Of a stretch of 6,239 bases of DNA, positions 1 to 6,223 are shown piece after piece. The notes beneath the pieces were generated by a model that made no database searches, had not been told where the DNA came from, and worked only from the letters and a program-made list of their open reading frames with translations. Each line of letters begins with the position of its first letter. The stretch's first letter is position 1. The position numbers were made by a program, and so were the translations under genes. The stretch spans positions 1-6,239 of the forward strand of contig JAFAFZ010000452.1 in assembly GCA_023423215.1 (NCBI GenBank), written 5' to 3'. The DNA comes from Actinomycetes bacterium. Lineage in GTDB: Bacteria; Actinomycetota; Acidimicrobiia; Acidimicrobiales; Microtrichaceae.

Positions 1-25
1 CCCCGCGGGCCCCCCCTCGTCCGCG

Positions 26-1192
26 TCAGGCGGTGGCGGCCCGTCGTTCGACGGCGGCTTCCTTGATCTTCTTGCTGCGCGCCCGCCAGATGATCAGCGT
101 GACGACGCCGATCAGCACCTGCGGCACCCAGCTGGCGGCACGCCACAGGAGCGTGGCGGCGAGTGCGTCGGTCTTGGTCGCGCCGAAGGTGACGAGCAGG
201 CCGGTCAGGCCGGCGTCGACCGTGCCGAGGCCGCCGGGGGTCAGCGGGATGAAGCCGGCGAGTCGGGCCAGGGCGAAGGCGGCGAAGGCCGCTGCGACGG
301 GGACCTTGGTCGCCTCGCCGGTCTCGGTGATGCGCAGCGCGACGAGGAGCACGCCGAACTGGGCGAACTGCTGGAGGAAGTTCGAGCCGGTCAGCGCCGC
401 CCACCGCGCACTGACGACGTCCACGGTCGATTCGCGGAACGCGAGGATCTGCGCCGTGATGCCGCCCGGTGCCTGGCGGTGGAAGCGGGTCATCACCTTG
501 CCGATGACGCGCTCGGCCCAGTCGCCCAGCCGGCGGGCGGTGTTCTCGCTGCGCAGGATCGCGGCGAACACGCCGACCATGACGACCACGGCGGCCAGGC
601 CGCCGAGCGCTCCGAGGATCTCGGACGCCTTCGGCGTCTCCACGAGGAGCAGCGCGAGCACGCCGAGCACGGGCAGGGCGAGCGTGACCATCAGGTTGAA
701 GACGCTGGTGATGCCGATCGCCGCGCTGGCGGACGCCCCGCTGAAGCCGGCCTGGGCGAGCATGCCGTACTGGACGCCGAGGCCGATCGCACCGCCGGCC
801 GGCACGGCGTTGGAGATGGTGAACGAGGTCTGGCGCACCATGAACGCCGGGCCGTAGTGCAGTCCGGGCAGCGCCGCCTGGAACGGGAACACGTACACCA
901 CGATGCTGAAGACCACCGACGCGACCAGCACCCCGAGCTGAGCGGCCGACATGTCCTTGATGGCGTCCCAGGCCTCGCTGTAGTTGCCGAACTTCGGCAG
1001 GATGCCGGCGAAGACGATGACCAGCACGACGATCGTGACGACCGCTGCGATGACGCGCTTGCGGGTGGCGTGCGGGTCGGTGGTCGTGGCCACCGCCTCG
1101 GGCACGGGCACCGCAGCGGCAGCGGATGTGGCCGGGGCGGTGCTCGGATCGGCAGCGGTCGGGTCCGACCCGGCGTCCGGAGTGCTCATCAT
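26..1192 (-). CDS. Flippase-like membrane protein, lysylphosphatidylglycerol synthase TM-domain family (UPF0104)
   Basis: A 388-residue polytopic inner-membrane protein. Residues 1-42 are an Ala/Pro/Thr-rich, probably disordered cytoplasmic tail. Hydrophobic segments follow at about 46-65, 85-108, 124-147, 155-183, 195-213, 268-287, 296-316, 325-340 and 343-369, and the protein ends in a basic tail. The motif IPLTPGGLGTVDAGL (315-329) is the conserved signature I know from the LPG_synthase_TM family (PF03706, the membrane half of MprF and of AglD-like proteins). The soluble aminoacyl-transferase half of MprF is absent, so this is a stand-alone membrane module, often annotated as flippase-like. 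Its substrate is unknown; lipid or lipid-linked glycan handling is only a family-level guess. Two ATG codons are adjacent (1190-1192 and 1187-1189) and no Shine-Dalgarno sequence precedes them, so the start is either leaderless or weakly initiated. It may have its own promoter rather than being read from copA. Confidence 0.85.
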   Translation of the reverse strand: MMSTPDAGSDPTAADPSTAPATSAAAAVPVPEAVATTTDPHATRKRVIAAVVTIVVLVIVFAGILPKFGNYSEAWDAIKDMSAAQLGVLVASVVFSIVVYVFPFQAALPGLHYGPAFMVRQTSFTISNAVPAGGAIGLGVQYGMLAQAGFSGASASAAIGITSVFNLMVTLALPVLGVLALLLVETPKASEILGALGGLAAVVVMVGVFAAILRSENTARRLGDWAERVIGKVMTRFHRQAPGGITAQILAFRESTVDVVSARWAALTGSNFLQQFAQFGVLLVALRITETGEATKVPVAAAFAAFALARLAGFIPLTPGGLGTVDAGLTGLLVTFGATKTDALAATLLWRAASWVPQVLIGVVTLIIWRARSKKIKEAAVERRAATA

Positions 1193-1198
1193 CCGGTC

Positions 1199-1204
1199 AC
1201 GCTA
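1199..1204 (-). promoter_or_regulatory. Candidate leaderless -10 element for the flippase-like gene
   Basis: Read on the minus strand the hexamer is TAGCGT, which fits the actinobacterial TAnnnT -10 pattern. It is followed by six bases (GACCGG) and then the first ATG. That spacing would place transcription initiation on or next to the A of the start codon, as in leaderless actinobacterial transcripts. The absence of any Shine-Dalgarno sequence agrees with this. No -35 hexamer is visible at 16-18 bp; a TTGCGG lies 11 bp upstream, which is too close. A TAnnnT hexamer occurs often by chance, so this is only suggestive. Confidence 0.3.
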
Positions 1205-1226
1205 TCGACGTCGCACCGCAACCCAT

Positions 1227-1253
1227 CGGATCCAGGGAGCGAACCCCCGTCCG
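1227..1253 (-). terminator. Weak hairpin between the oxidoreductase and flippase-like genes
   Basis: On the minus strand GGGGG and CTCCC flank a TTCG tetraloop (five pairs, one of them G-U). An outer CGGA/TCCG stem of four pairs encloses it across an asymmetric internal loop. It starts 7 bases after the oxidoreductase stop codon. There is no T-run after it, so it is not a textbook intrinsic terminator. It could slow polymerase or protect a transcript 3' end. In sequence this GC-rich such a stem can also arise by chance. Confidence 0.25.
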
Positions 1254-1260
1254 GAGGAGC

Positions 1261-2160
1261 TCAGACCGGGACCGCCGCCCGCAGCTCGTCGAGCTGCTCG
1301 AGCCGTCGTGCGCCCCGCGCCAGGGCGACGTCCGGCACCACGACCTCGTCGATCCCGACCTCGGCCCAGCGGCCGACCAGGTCCGTGAACTGCTCGGCCG
1401 TACCGGCGAACGCGGCGCGGGGGCTGTGCTCCTCGACGAAGCGGCGTGCCTCGGCGGGGTCGTCGGTGAGCAGGGTCATCGCCTGGGTCGAGCGACGGAT
1501 CGTCGCCGGGTCGCGGCCGATGCGCTCGCAGTGCGCCGCCAGCACCCGGGACCGCTCGGCGAGCAGGTCGGGCATCCCCCACATGTTCCACTCCTGCGCA
1601 TGCCGCGCGACCACGCCGAGCATCCGGTCCCCCTTGCCGCCGACGAGCAGCGGCAGCGGTCGTTGGACCGGCTTCGGCTCGCAGAGCGCGTCCTGGAGCC
1701 GGTGGTGGCGGCCGTGCAGCGTCGTCCGCTCCTGGCTCCAGAGCGAGGTGAGCATCCGGCACGCCTCGTCGAGCCGGTCCAGGCGTTCGCCCGGCGGCGG
1801 CAGCTCGATGCCGTACTGCTCGTGCTCGTTGCGCTGCCAGCCGGTCCCCAGTCCCAGGACCACGCGGCCGCCGGTCACCACATCCAGGGTCGCCGCCCAG
1901 TTCGCCAGGACGGCCGGGTGCCGGAACGTCACCGAGAGCACGAGCGACCCGACGCGCAGCCGGGACGTCACCGCACCGAGCGCCGCCATCGCGGCGGTCG
2001 CCTCGAAGGTCGGCTGGTCCTCGGGCCCGAACGTGCTGCCGTCGCCCATGAAGTGGTCCGCGACGTACACGCCGTCCCAGCCGGTGCGGTCCGCGTGCGT
2101 GACGGTGTCGATCACCTCGCTCCACGGCTGGGACGACAGGGGCCAGATCGACAGGCGCAT
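1261..2160 (-). CDS. LLM-class F420-dependent oxidoreductase (TIGR03560 type)
   Basis: A 299-residue cytosolic enzyme with the bacterial-luciferase-like (beta/alpha)8 fold. The N-terminal MRLSIW and GWDGVYVADHF (27-37) form the first strands of the barrel. RLRVGSLVLSVTFRHPAVLA (67-86) and TGGRVVLGLGTGW (96-108), followed by NEHEQYGIELPPPGER (111-126), are the family's cofactor-pocket signatures. CEPKPVQ (160-166) and LLVGGKGDRML (171-181) complete the pattern I know from the TIGR03560 (Rv1855c-like) group, which is predicted to use coenzyme F420. The length is normal for the family and no key segment is missing. Use of F420 rather than FMN is a family-level inference, and the substrate is unknown. 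ATG at 2160 is preferred because the conserved N-terminus begins there. The 19-nt gap from the copA stop permits co-transcription, but no good Shine-Dalgarno sequence is seen. Confidence 0.9.
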   Translation of the reverse strand: MRLSIWPLSSQPWSEVIDTVTHADRTGWDGVYVADHFMGDGSTFGPEDQPTFEATAAMAALGAVTSRLRVGSLVLSVTFRHPAVLANWAATLDVVTGGRVVLGLGTGWQRNEHEQYGIELPPPGERLDRLDEACRMLTSLWSQERTTLHGRHHRLQDALCEPKPVQRPLPLLVGGKGDRMLGVVARHAQEWNMWGMPDLLAERSRVLAAHCERIGRDPATIRRSTQAMTLLTDDPAEARRFVEEHSPRAAFAGTAEQFTDLVGRWAEVGIDEVVVPDVALARGARRLEQLDELRAAVPV

Positions 2161-2179
2161 GGACGCTGTCTACCGCGCG

Positions 2180-4525
2180 CTACCCCCGGAACCGGCGCAG
2201 GCGCAGGCTGTTGGTCACCACGAACACGCTCGACAGCGCCATGGCGGCGCCCGCGATCATCGGGTTCAGCAGGCCGGCGGCGGCGAGCGGGAGCGCCGCC
2301 ACGTTGTAGGCGAAGGCCCAGAAGAGGTTGCCCTTGATCGTGCCGAGCGTGCGTCGGGACAGCCGGATCGCGGAGCCGACCGTGCGCAGGTCGCCGCGGA
2401 CCAGCGTCAGGTCGCTCGCCTCGATGGCGGCGTCGGTCCCGGTGCCCATCGCGATGCCGAGGTCCGCCGCGGCGAGCGCCGCCGCATCGTTGACGCCGTC
2501 GCCCACCATGGCCACGACGTGCCCCTCGGACTGGAGGCGGCGGACCTGGTCGACCTTGCCGGCGGGCAGCACCTCGGCGACGACCGCGTCGATGCCGACC
2601 TGCGCCGCGACGGCCTGCGCGGCGAGTCGGTTGTCCCCGGTGAGCAGCACGGGCGTCAGGCCGAGCGCTCGCAGCTGGGTGATCGCCTCGGCGCTGGACG
2701 CCTTGGGCGTGTCGGCGACCACGAACAGGCCACGCGCCGAGCCGTCCCACGCGGCCAGCACGACGGTGCGGCCGAGCGACTCGTGCTCCGCCTTGGCGGC
2801 GAGCAGGTCGTCGTCCGGGTGCACGGCCCAGTCGGCCAGCAGCGCGGTGGTGCCGGCCAGCACCGCGTGGCCCCGGGCCACGCCGGTGACGCCCCGCCCC
2901 TGGTGGTTCTCGAAGCTCTCGACCGGCGGGAGCGTCGCCACGCCGAGCCGCTCCCGCGCACCGTCCGCGATCGCCTCGGCGATGGGGTGCTCGGAGGCGT
3001 GCTCGATCGCGCCGACCAGGCGGAGCAGGTCCTCGACGTCGGTGCCGGGGGTCGCGACGACCTCCACGAGCGTCATGTCGCCGGTGGTGACGGTGCCGGT
3101 CTTGTCCAGGACGACGGTGTCGATCCGTCGCGTCGACTCGAGGACCTCGGGGCCCTTGATGAGGATGCCGAGCTGCGCGCCGCGGCCGGTCCCGACGAGC
3201 AGGGCCGTGGGCGTCGCCAGGCCCAGCGCGCAGGGGCAGGCGATGATGAGCACGGCGACCGCGGCGGTGAACGCCATCGAGCCGCTGGCGCCGGCGCCGA
3301 GCCAGAAGCCGAGCGTGGCGGCGGCGAGCACGATCACGACGGGGACGAAGATCGCCGAGACCCGGTCGGCCAGCCGCTGCACCGGGGCCTTGCCGGACTG
3401 CGCGTCCGCGACGAGCCGGGCGATGTGCGCCAGGGCCGTGTCGGAGCCCACCTGGGTGGCGCGCACGACCAGGTGCCCGCCGGCGTTGACGGTCGCGCCC
3501 GCGACGTGGTCGCCCGGGCCGACCTCGACCGGCACCGGCTCGCCCGTGAGGAGGGACGCGTCGATGGCCGAGCTGCCCTCCTCGACGACGCCGTCGGTCG
3601 CGACCTTCTCCCCCGGGCGCACGACGAACCGGTCGCCGACCTGGAGCCGATCGATCGGGATGCGCTCCTCGACGGTGCCGTCCGGCCCGTCACGTCGCAC
3701 GACGACGTCCTTCGCGCCGAGCTCCATCAGCGTGCGCAGCGCGGCGCCGGAGCGGCGCTTGGCCCGCACCTCGACGTAGCGCCCGGCGAGCAGGAAGACG
3801 GTGACCGCCGCGGCGACCTCGAGGTAGATCTCGTCGGGTCCCGAGCTGCGCGACACCGCGAGCGAGAACGGCATGGTCATGCCGGGGTCGCCCGCGTCGC
3901 CGAAGAAGAGCGCGTAGGTCGACCAGCCGAACGCCGCGAGCGTGCCCATCGAGATGAGCGTGTCCATGGTGGCAGCGCCGTGGCGCAGGTTCAGCCACGT
4001 GGCTCGGTGGAACGGCCAGGCACCCCACAGGACGACCGGACCGGCCAGGGCGAAGCTGAGCCACTGCCAGTTCCGGAACTGCAGCGCCGGCACCATCGCC
4101 ATGAGGACGACGGGCAGCGCGAGCGCGCCCGAGAGCAGCACCCGGTTGCGCAGCGCCCGCACCGAGGCCTCGTCGTCGGGACCGTGGTCGTGTGCGCCGC
4201 CACCCGCGTGGTCGCCGTGCCCGCTGGCGTGACCGTCCTCGTGGGCGCCGGGCGGCGGCGTGGGCAACGACGCGGTGTAGCCGGTCGCCTGGACGGTGGC
4301 GACGAGGTGGGACGGATCGGTCGACGCCGGGTACCGCACGCGGGCCTGCTCGGTGGCGTAGTTCACGGTGGCCTCGACGCCGTCGAGGCGGTTCAGCCGC
4401 TTCTCGATGCGGGCCGCGCACGACGCGCAGGTCATTCCCCCGATGGACAGCTCGACCTGCTCGGTCGGGACCAGGTCGGCGACGACGTCCGGCATCCGGG
4501 TCGTGTGGTCCTGCGGCGCGTTCAC
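2180..4525 (-). CDS. copA: Cu(I)-exporting P1B-type ATPase CopA
   Basis: A 781-residue copper efflux pump of the inner membrane that moves Cu(I) out of the cytosol using ATP. In order: one N-terminal metal-binding domain with GMTCASC (30-36, ligands C33 and C36); a His-rich linker (six His between 95 and 114); membrane segments from about 127; the actuator TGE (327-329); the transport-site CPC (430-432); the phosphorylation site DKTGT (474-478, D474); the nucleotide-domain SEHP (511-514); and the hinge GDGVND (675-680). The last two helices carry YN (740-741) and MALSS (762-766), the pair that with CPC marks the Cu(I)-specific subgroup. Length and domains are complete. GTG at 4525 is chosen because a GGGGAG lies 8 nt upstream and the codon overlaps the preceding stop as GTGA. 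ATG at codon 11 is the alternative. It is the last gene of the copZ-micropeptide-copA unit and is probably controlled from the CsoR-type operator before copZ. Confidence 0.97.
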   Translation of the reverse strand: MNAPQDHTTRMPDVVADLVPTEQVELSIGGMTCASCAARIEKRLNRLDGVEATVNYATEQARVRYPASTDPSHLVATVQATGYTASLPTPPPGAHEDGHASGHGDHAGGGAHDHGPDDEASVRALRNRVLLSGALALPVVLMAMVPALQFRNWQWLSFALAGPVVLWGAWPFHRATWLNLRHGAATMDTLISMGTLAAFGWSTYALFFGDAGDPGMTMPFSLAVSRSSGPDEIYLEVAAAVTVFLLAGRYVEVRAKRRSGAALRTLMELGAKDVVVRRDGPDGTVEERIPIDRLQVGDRFVVRPGEKVATDGVVEEGSSAIDASLLTGEPVPVEVGPGDHVAGATVNAGGHLVVRATQVGSDTALAHIARLVADAQSGKAPVQRLADRVSAIFVPVVIVLAAATLGFWLGAGASGSMAFTAAVAVLIIACPCALGLATPTALLVGTGRGAQLGILIKGPEVLESTRRIDTVVLDKTGTVTTGDMTLVEVVATPGTDVEDLLRLVGAIEHASEHPIAEAIADGARERLGVATLPPVESFENHQGRGVTGVARGHAVLAGTTALLADWAVHPDDDLLAAKAEHESLGRTVVLAAWDGSARGLFVVADTPKASSAEAITQLRALGLTPVLLTGDNRLAAQAVAAQVGIDAVVAEVLPAGKVDQVRRLQSEGHVVAMVGDGVNDAAALAAADLGIAMGTGTDAAIEASDLTLVRGDLRTVGSAIRLSRRTLGTIKGNLFWAFAYNVAALPLAAAGLLNPMIAGAAMALSSVFVVTNSLRLRRFRG

Positions 4526-4665
4526 GAGCCGTGCTCCCCGCCGTGGACCGTCGTGGTCGTCGTGACGGAGTCGATCGGTCCGACCGCTGCGCCGACGGCG
4601 TAACCGCCGCCGACCCCGGCCAGCACGACCAGCGCGAAGGCGACGAGGCGCACCCGGGTGCTCAC
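4522..4665 (-). CDS. 47-residue single-span membrane micropeptide with His tail, between copZ and copA
   Basis: A small GTG-started frame with tight signs of being translated. Its GTG overlaps the copZ TGA as GTGA, GAGG sits 7 nt upstream inside copZ, and its own TGA overlaps the copA GTG as a second GTGA. The peptide begins MSTRVR, continues with one hydrophobic, glycine-rich segment (about 7-29, including [13 protein letters not shown]) and a Pro, and ends in a polar stretch of five Thr plus a tail with His41 and His45 (HGGEH). The basic N-terminus predicts that the tail faces outward. From memory, actinobacterial copper loci often carry at this position a longer protein (about 200 residues) with a similar N-terminal anchor, a His-rich stretch and an extracytoplasmic domain; this would be only the anchor and His stub. 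It could be a pump accessory, a copper-binding tail, or mainly a translational coupling device. Function unproven. Confidence 0.72.
   Translation of the reverse strand: MSTRVRLVAFALVVLAGVGGGYAVGAAVGPIDSVTTTTTVHGGEHGS
4534..4539 (-). promoter_or_regulatory. Ribosome binding site deciding the copA GTG start
   Basis: GGGGAG on the minus strand, 8 nt before the GTG at 4525. It lies inside the last codons of the micropeptide gene, overlapping its Gly-Glu-His codons. This supports the GTG over the internal ATG at codon 11 and fits re-initiation by ribosomes finishing the micropeptide. Confidence 0.7.
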
Positions 4666-4868
4666 GGCACGACCTCGTAGCCCGCCTCGTCGACCGCCGC
4701 CGCGTAGCGCTCTGCTGCGATCGGGGCCTCGGCCACGACGACCACCCGGCCGCTGTCCAGGTCGACCTGGACGTCCTGCACGCCGTCGATGGCGCCGACC
4801 TCGTCCTTGACGGCCTGCACGCAGTGGCCGCAGGTCATGCCCTTCACGGTGAGCGTCTCGGTCGTCAT
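4662..4868 (-). CDS. copZ: CopZ-type copper chaperone (heavy-metal-associated domain)
   Basis: A 68-residue single-domain cytosolic copper chaperone with the ferredoxin-like HMA fold. The metal site is GMTCGHC (10-16; C13 and C16 bind Cu(I)). The His between the cysteines and the late aromatic in AGYEVV (62-67) are usual in bacterial CopZ proteins. GAIDGV (25-30) and [12 protein letters not shown] (33-44) are the second helix end and the strands expected of the fold. Length is typical. It should pass Cu(I) to the metal-binding domain or membrane entry site of CopA, encoded 137 bp downstream in the same unit. ATG at 4868 is supported by a GGGAGG 5 nt upstream and by the operator and promoter just before it. 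The reading frame stays open far upstream through the CLC gene, but that extension is out of frame with a conserved protein and is not real. Confidence 0.95.
   Translation of the reverse strand: MTTETLTVKGMTCGHCVQAVKDEVGAIDGVQDVQVDLDSGRVVVVAEAPIAAERYAAAVDEAGYEVVP
4673..4676 (-). promoter_or_regulatory. Ribosome binding site for the micropeptide GTG start
   Basis: GAGG on the minus strand, 7 nt before the GTG at 4665, within the last codons of copZ. With the GTGA overlap it supports coupled translation of the micropeptide. Confidence 0.55.
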
Positions 4869-4873
4869 GGGGG

Positions 4874-4879
4874 CCTCCC
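4874..4879 (-). promoter_or_regulatory. Ribosome binding site of copZ
   Basis: GGGAGG on the minus strand, separated from the copZ ATG by five C residues. It is the strongest Shine-Dalgarno match in the window and fixes the copZ start. Confidence 0.8.
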
Positions 4880-4901
4880 GGTCGGGTGTCGTCGGGTCAC
4901 G

Positions 4902-4924
4902 GGATCGGCTCGGTCGCTCGATCC
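4902..4924 (-). repeat. Inverted repeat in the copZ 5' leader
   Basis: GGATCG and CGATCC form perfect six-base arms 11 bases apart. Two further GC pairs can form inside past a bulged A. It starts about 10 bases downstream of the predicted -10 element, so it would lie at or near the 5' end of the copper-unit transcript. It could be a 5' stabilising stem or a second protein-binding site; chance is also possible. Confidence 0.4.
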
Positions 4925-4934
4925 ACAAGATCAG

Positions 4935-4962
4935 AATATACCCCCCTAGGGTATCTCCGCAA
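4935..4962 (-). promoter_or_regulatory. Promoter of the copZ-micropeptide-copA unit
   Basis: On the minus strand TTGCGG (4957-4962) can serve as the -35 and TATATT (4935-4940) as the -10, with a 16-bp spacer. TATTCT (4933-4938, 18-bp spacer) is an alternative -10. This is the only AT-rich island in the region. The CsoR-type palindrome fills the spacer and touches the -10, the expected arrangement for repression by blocking polymerase. The -35 lies inside the end of the CLC gene. The start of transcription would be near 4926-4929, giving a leader of about 60 nt. Confidence 0.6.
4938..4954 (-). promoter_or_regulatory. CsoR-type copper operator
   Basis: The 17-bp sequence ATACCCTAGGGGGGTAT (minus strand) is a near-perfect palindrome with ATACCC and GGGTAT arms. 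It matches the TACCC-to-GGGTA pattern with a G-tract known for operators of CsoR-family copper-sensing repressors, such as the one before Bacillus subtilis copZA. Its position just before copZ and across the predicted -10/-35 spacer supports copper-relieved repression. No CueR-like (MerR family) dyad is seen. No csoR gene lies in the window, so the repressor must be encoded elsewhere. The site also contains the TAG stop of the upstream CLC gene. Confidence 0.82.
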
Positions 4963-6223
4963 CGGGCGGACGGCGTCGCCGGGCGGCGACCACCGCCCAG
5001 GGCACGAGCGCCGAGCGGCCGACGTCGCCGGTGTAGAGGCCGCGGTGCGACGACGCAGCGAACGACACCAGGCAGGCGAGCGCCAGGTACGGCGCCGCGC
5101 TCACGCCGAACAGCTCCATCCCCAGCACGATGCACGAGACCGGGGCGTTGGCGGCGCCCGCGAAGACCGCCACGAAGCCCAGGGCGGCGAGCAGGGGCGT
5201 CGGGACGTGCAGCGCCGTGCCCAGGGTGGCGCCGAGCGTCGCGCCCACGACGAACAGCGGCGTGACCTCGCCGCCGACGAACCCGGCGCCCAGCGTCAGC
5301 GCGGTGAGCAGCAGCTTCGCTCCGAAGGCCCAGGTCGCCACGTCCCCGCCGAACAGGCTCGACTCGACGAGTCCGATCGACAGGCCGTTGTAGGCCCGGG
5401 TGCCGAGCAGCAGGGTCACGACGATGACCAGGACGCCGCCGACAAGGGGTCGGGCGGGCGCCCAGCGCAACGCTCGCTCGAACAGGTGCTTGATCGAGTG
5501 GGTCAGCACCGAGAAGACCGTGCCGGCCAGGCCGAACGCGACCGCGGCGAGCACGACCTTCGCCGCCGTGGTGAAGGTGAGCGCCACGTGCAGCGCCGGG
5601 GTCGCCTCGTGGTGCACGCCCAGGGCCCGGACGACGCGATCGCCGACGATCGACGCGACCAGGCAGGGCAGGACCGCCGGCAGGTGGCGTCGGCGGGTCC
5701 GCTGCACCTCGAGGCCGAACACGGCGCCGGCGAAGGGCACGCCGAACATCGCTCCGAACGCGCCCGAGATGGACGCGACGAGCAGCACCCGCCGGTCCTC
5801 CGGCCGGAGCCGCAGCGTGCGCGCCGACAGGTCGGTCAGGCTGCCGCTCATCTGGATCGCGGCGCCCTCGCGTCCCGCCGACCCGCCGAACAGCTGCGTG
5901 AGGCAGGTGCCGACGAAGATCATCGGCGCCATGCGCCGGGGCACCCAGTCCGTCGGCTCGTGGATCTCGTCCAGGATCTGGTTGCTGCCCTCGACCGAGC
6001 GACCGCCGCCGTAGTGGTACACGAGGCCCACGCCCAGACCCGCGAGCGGCAGCAGGAAGAGCAGCGAGGGGTGGTCGAGTCGCTCCTCGGTCACCCACTC
6101 GAGCGCGACGAGGAACGCCGCGGACGACAGGCCGGCGAGCACTCCGACGACCACGGCGAAGCCGCCGAGCCGCGCCGTGCGGGCGACCCGTGCCCCGAGG
6201 TGCCGTTCAGCCGTGTCGTCCAT
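4946..6223 (-). CDS. clcF: CLC-F type fluoride/proton antiporter (CLC superfamily)
   Basis: A 425-residue polytopic membrane protein of the CLC superfamily, shorter than canonical chloride CLCs as expected for CLC-F. The canonical GSGIPE is replaced by EGSNQILDEIH (78-88), and GGSAGREGAAIQM (113-125) carries the gating glutamate E119. VPFAGAVFGLEV (162-173) corresponds to the usual PxAGxxFxxE helix. GGEVTPLFVVGATLG (317-331) replaces the GxFxP anion-site loop, and NAP (359-361) follows. These replacements are features of the CLC-F group, which exports fluoride in exchange for protons; a chloride-transporting role is the alternative. Position 80 is Ser where CLC-F proteins I recall have Met or Asn, and Ala121 replaces a usual Thr. 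Start ATG 6223 has a GGAG 5 nt upstream. CLC-F genes are often controlled by fluoride riboswitches, but the leader is outside the window. The TAG stop lies within the copper operator. Confidence 0.87.
   Translation of the reverse strand: MDDTAERHLGARVARTARLGGFAVVVGVLAGLSSAAFLVALEWVTEERLDHPSLLFLLPLAGLGVGLVYHYGGGRSVEGSNQILDEIHEPTDWVPRRMAPMIFVGTCLTQLFGGSAGREGAAIQMSGSLTDLSARTLRLRPEDRRVLLVASISGAFGAMFGVPFAGAVFGLEVQRTRRRHLPAVLPCLVASIVGDRVVRALGVHHEATPALHVALTFTTAAKVVLAAVAFGLAGTVFSVLTHSIKHLFERALRWAPARPLVGGVLVIVVTLLLGTRAYNGLSIGLVESSLFGGDVATWAFGAKLLLTALTLGAGFVGGEVTPLFVVGATLGATLGTALHVPTPLLAALGFVAVFAGAANAPVSCIVLGMELFGVSAAPYLALACLVSFAASSHRGLYTGDVGRSALVPWAVVAARRRRPPVAEIP

Noticed and set aside
1..25. GC-rich CCCGCGGG palindrome after the flippase-like gene, considered as a terminator
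   Set aside because: The stem is short, has no T-run, and the sequence ends at the window edge, so a full structure cannot be judged.
1202..2125. A 307-codon minus-strand frame overlapping the oxidoreductase gene
   Set aside because: It is a shifted frame of the oxidoreductase gene. Its product is low-complexity Arg/Gly/Ala sequence, whereas the other frame gives a complete conserved enzyme.
2161..2190. GGGGGTAGCGCGCGGTA at the copA end, considered as a second CsoR-type site
   Set aside because: It has a GGGGGTA half but no matching TACCC arm at the right spacing and orientation, and it is explained by the last codons and stop of copA.
1126..2337. A 403-codon plus-strand frame across the oxidoreductase gene
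   Set aside because: Antisense shadow with low-complexity composition, no start-region signals and no recognisable domain.
3690..4421. A 243-codon minus-strand frame within copA
   Set aside because: Shifted frame of copA, which is intact with all catalytic motifs; the product is Arg/Ala/Gly-rich and unrecognisable.
479..4603. An uninterrupted plus-strand frame of 1374 codons crossing three genes
   Set aside because: It runs antisense to the flippase-like, oxidoreductase and copA genes. Over copA and the flippase-like gene its codons are exact reverse complements of the sense codons, so a stop would need TTA, CTA or TCA, which are very rare here. Its product is a low-complexity mix rich in Arg, Gly, Asp, His and Ala with no recognisable domain. 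It is a by-product of GC-rich codon use.
4662..6098. A 478-codon minus-strand frame ending in the CopZ sequence, as if CopZ had a long N-terminal extension
   Set aside because: The extension is an out-of-frame reading of the well-conserved CLC gene and is Arg/Ala/Gly-rich with no domain. The operator, promoter and GGGAGG all indicate that CopZ starts at 4868.
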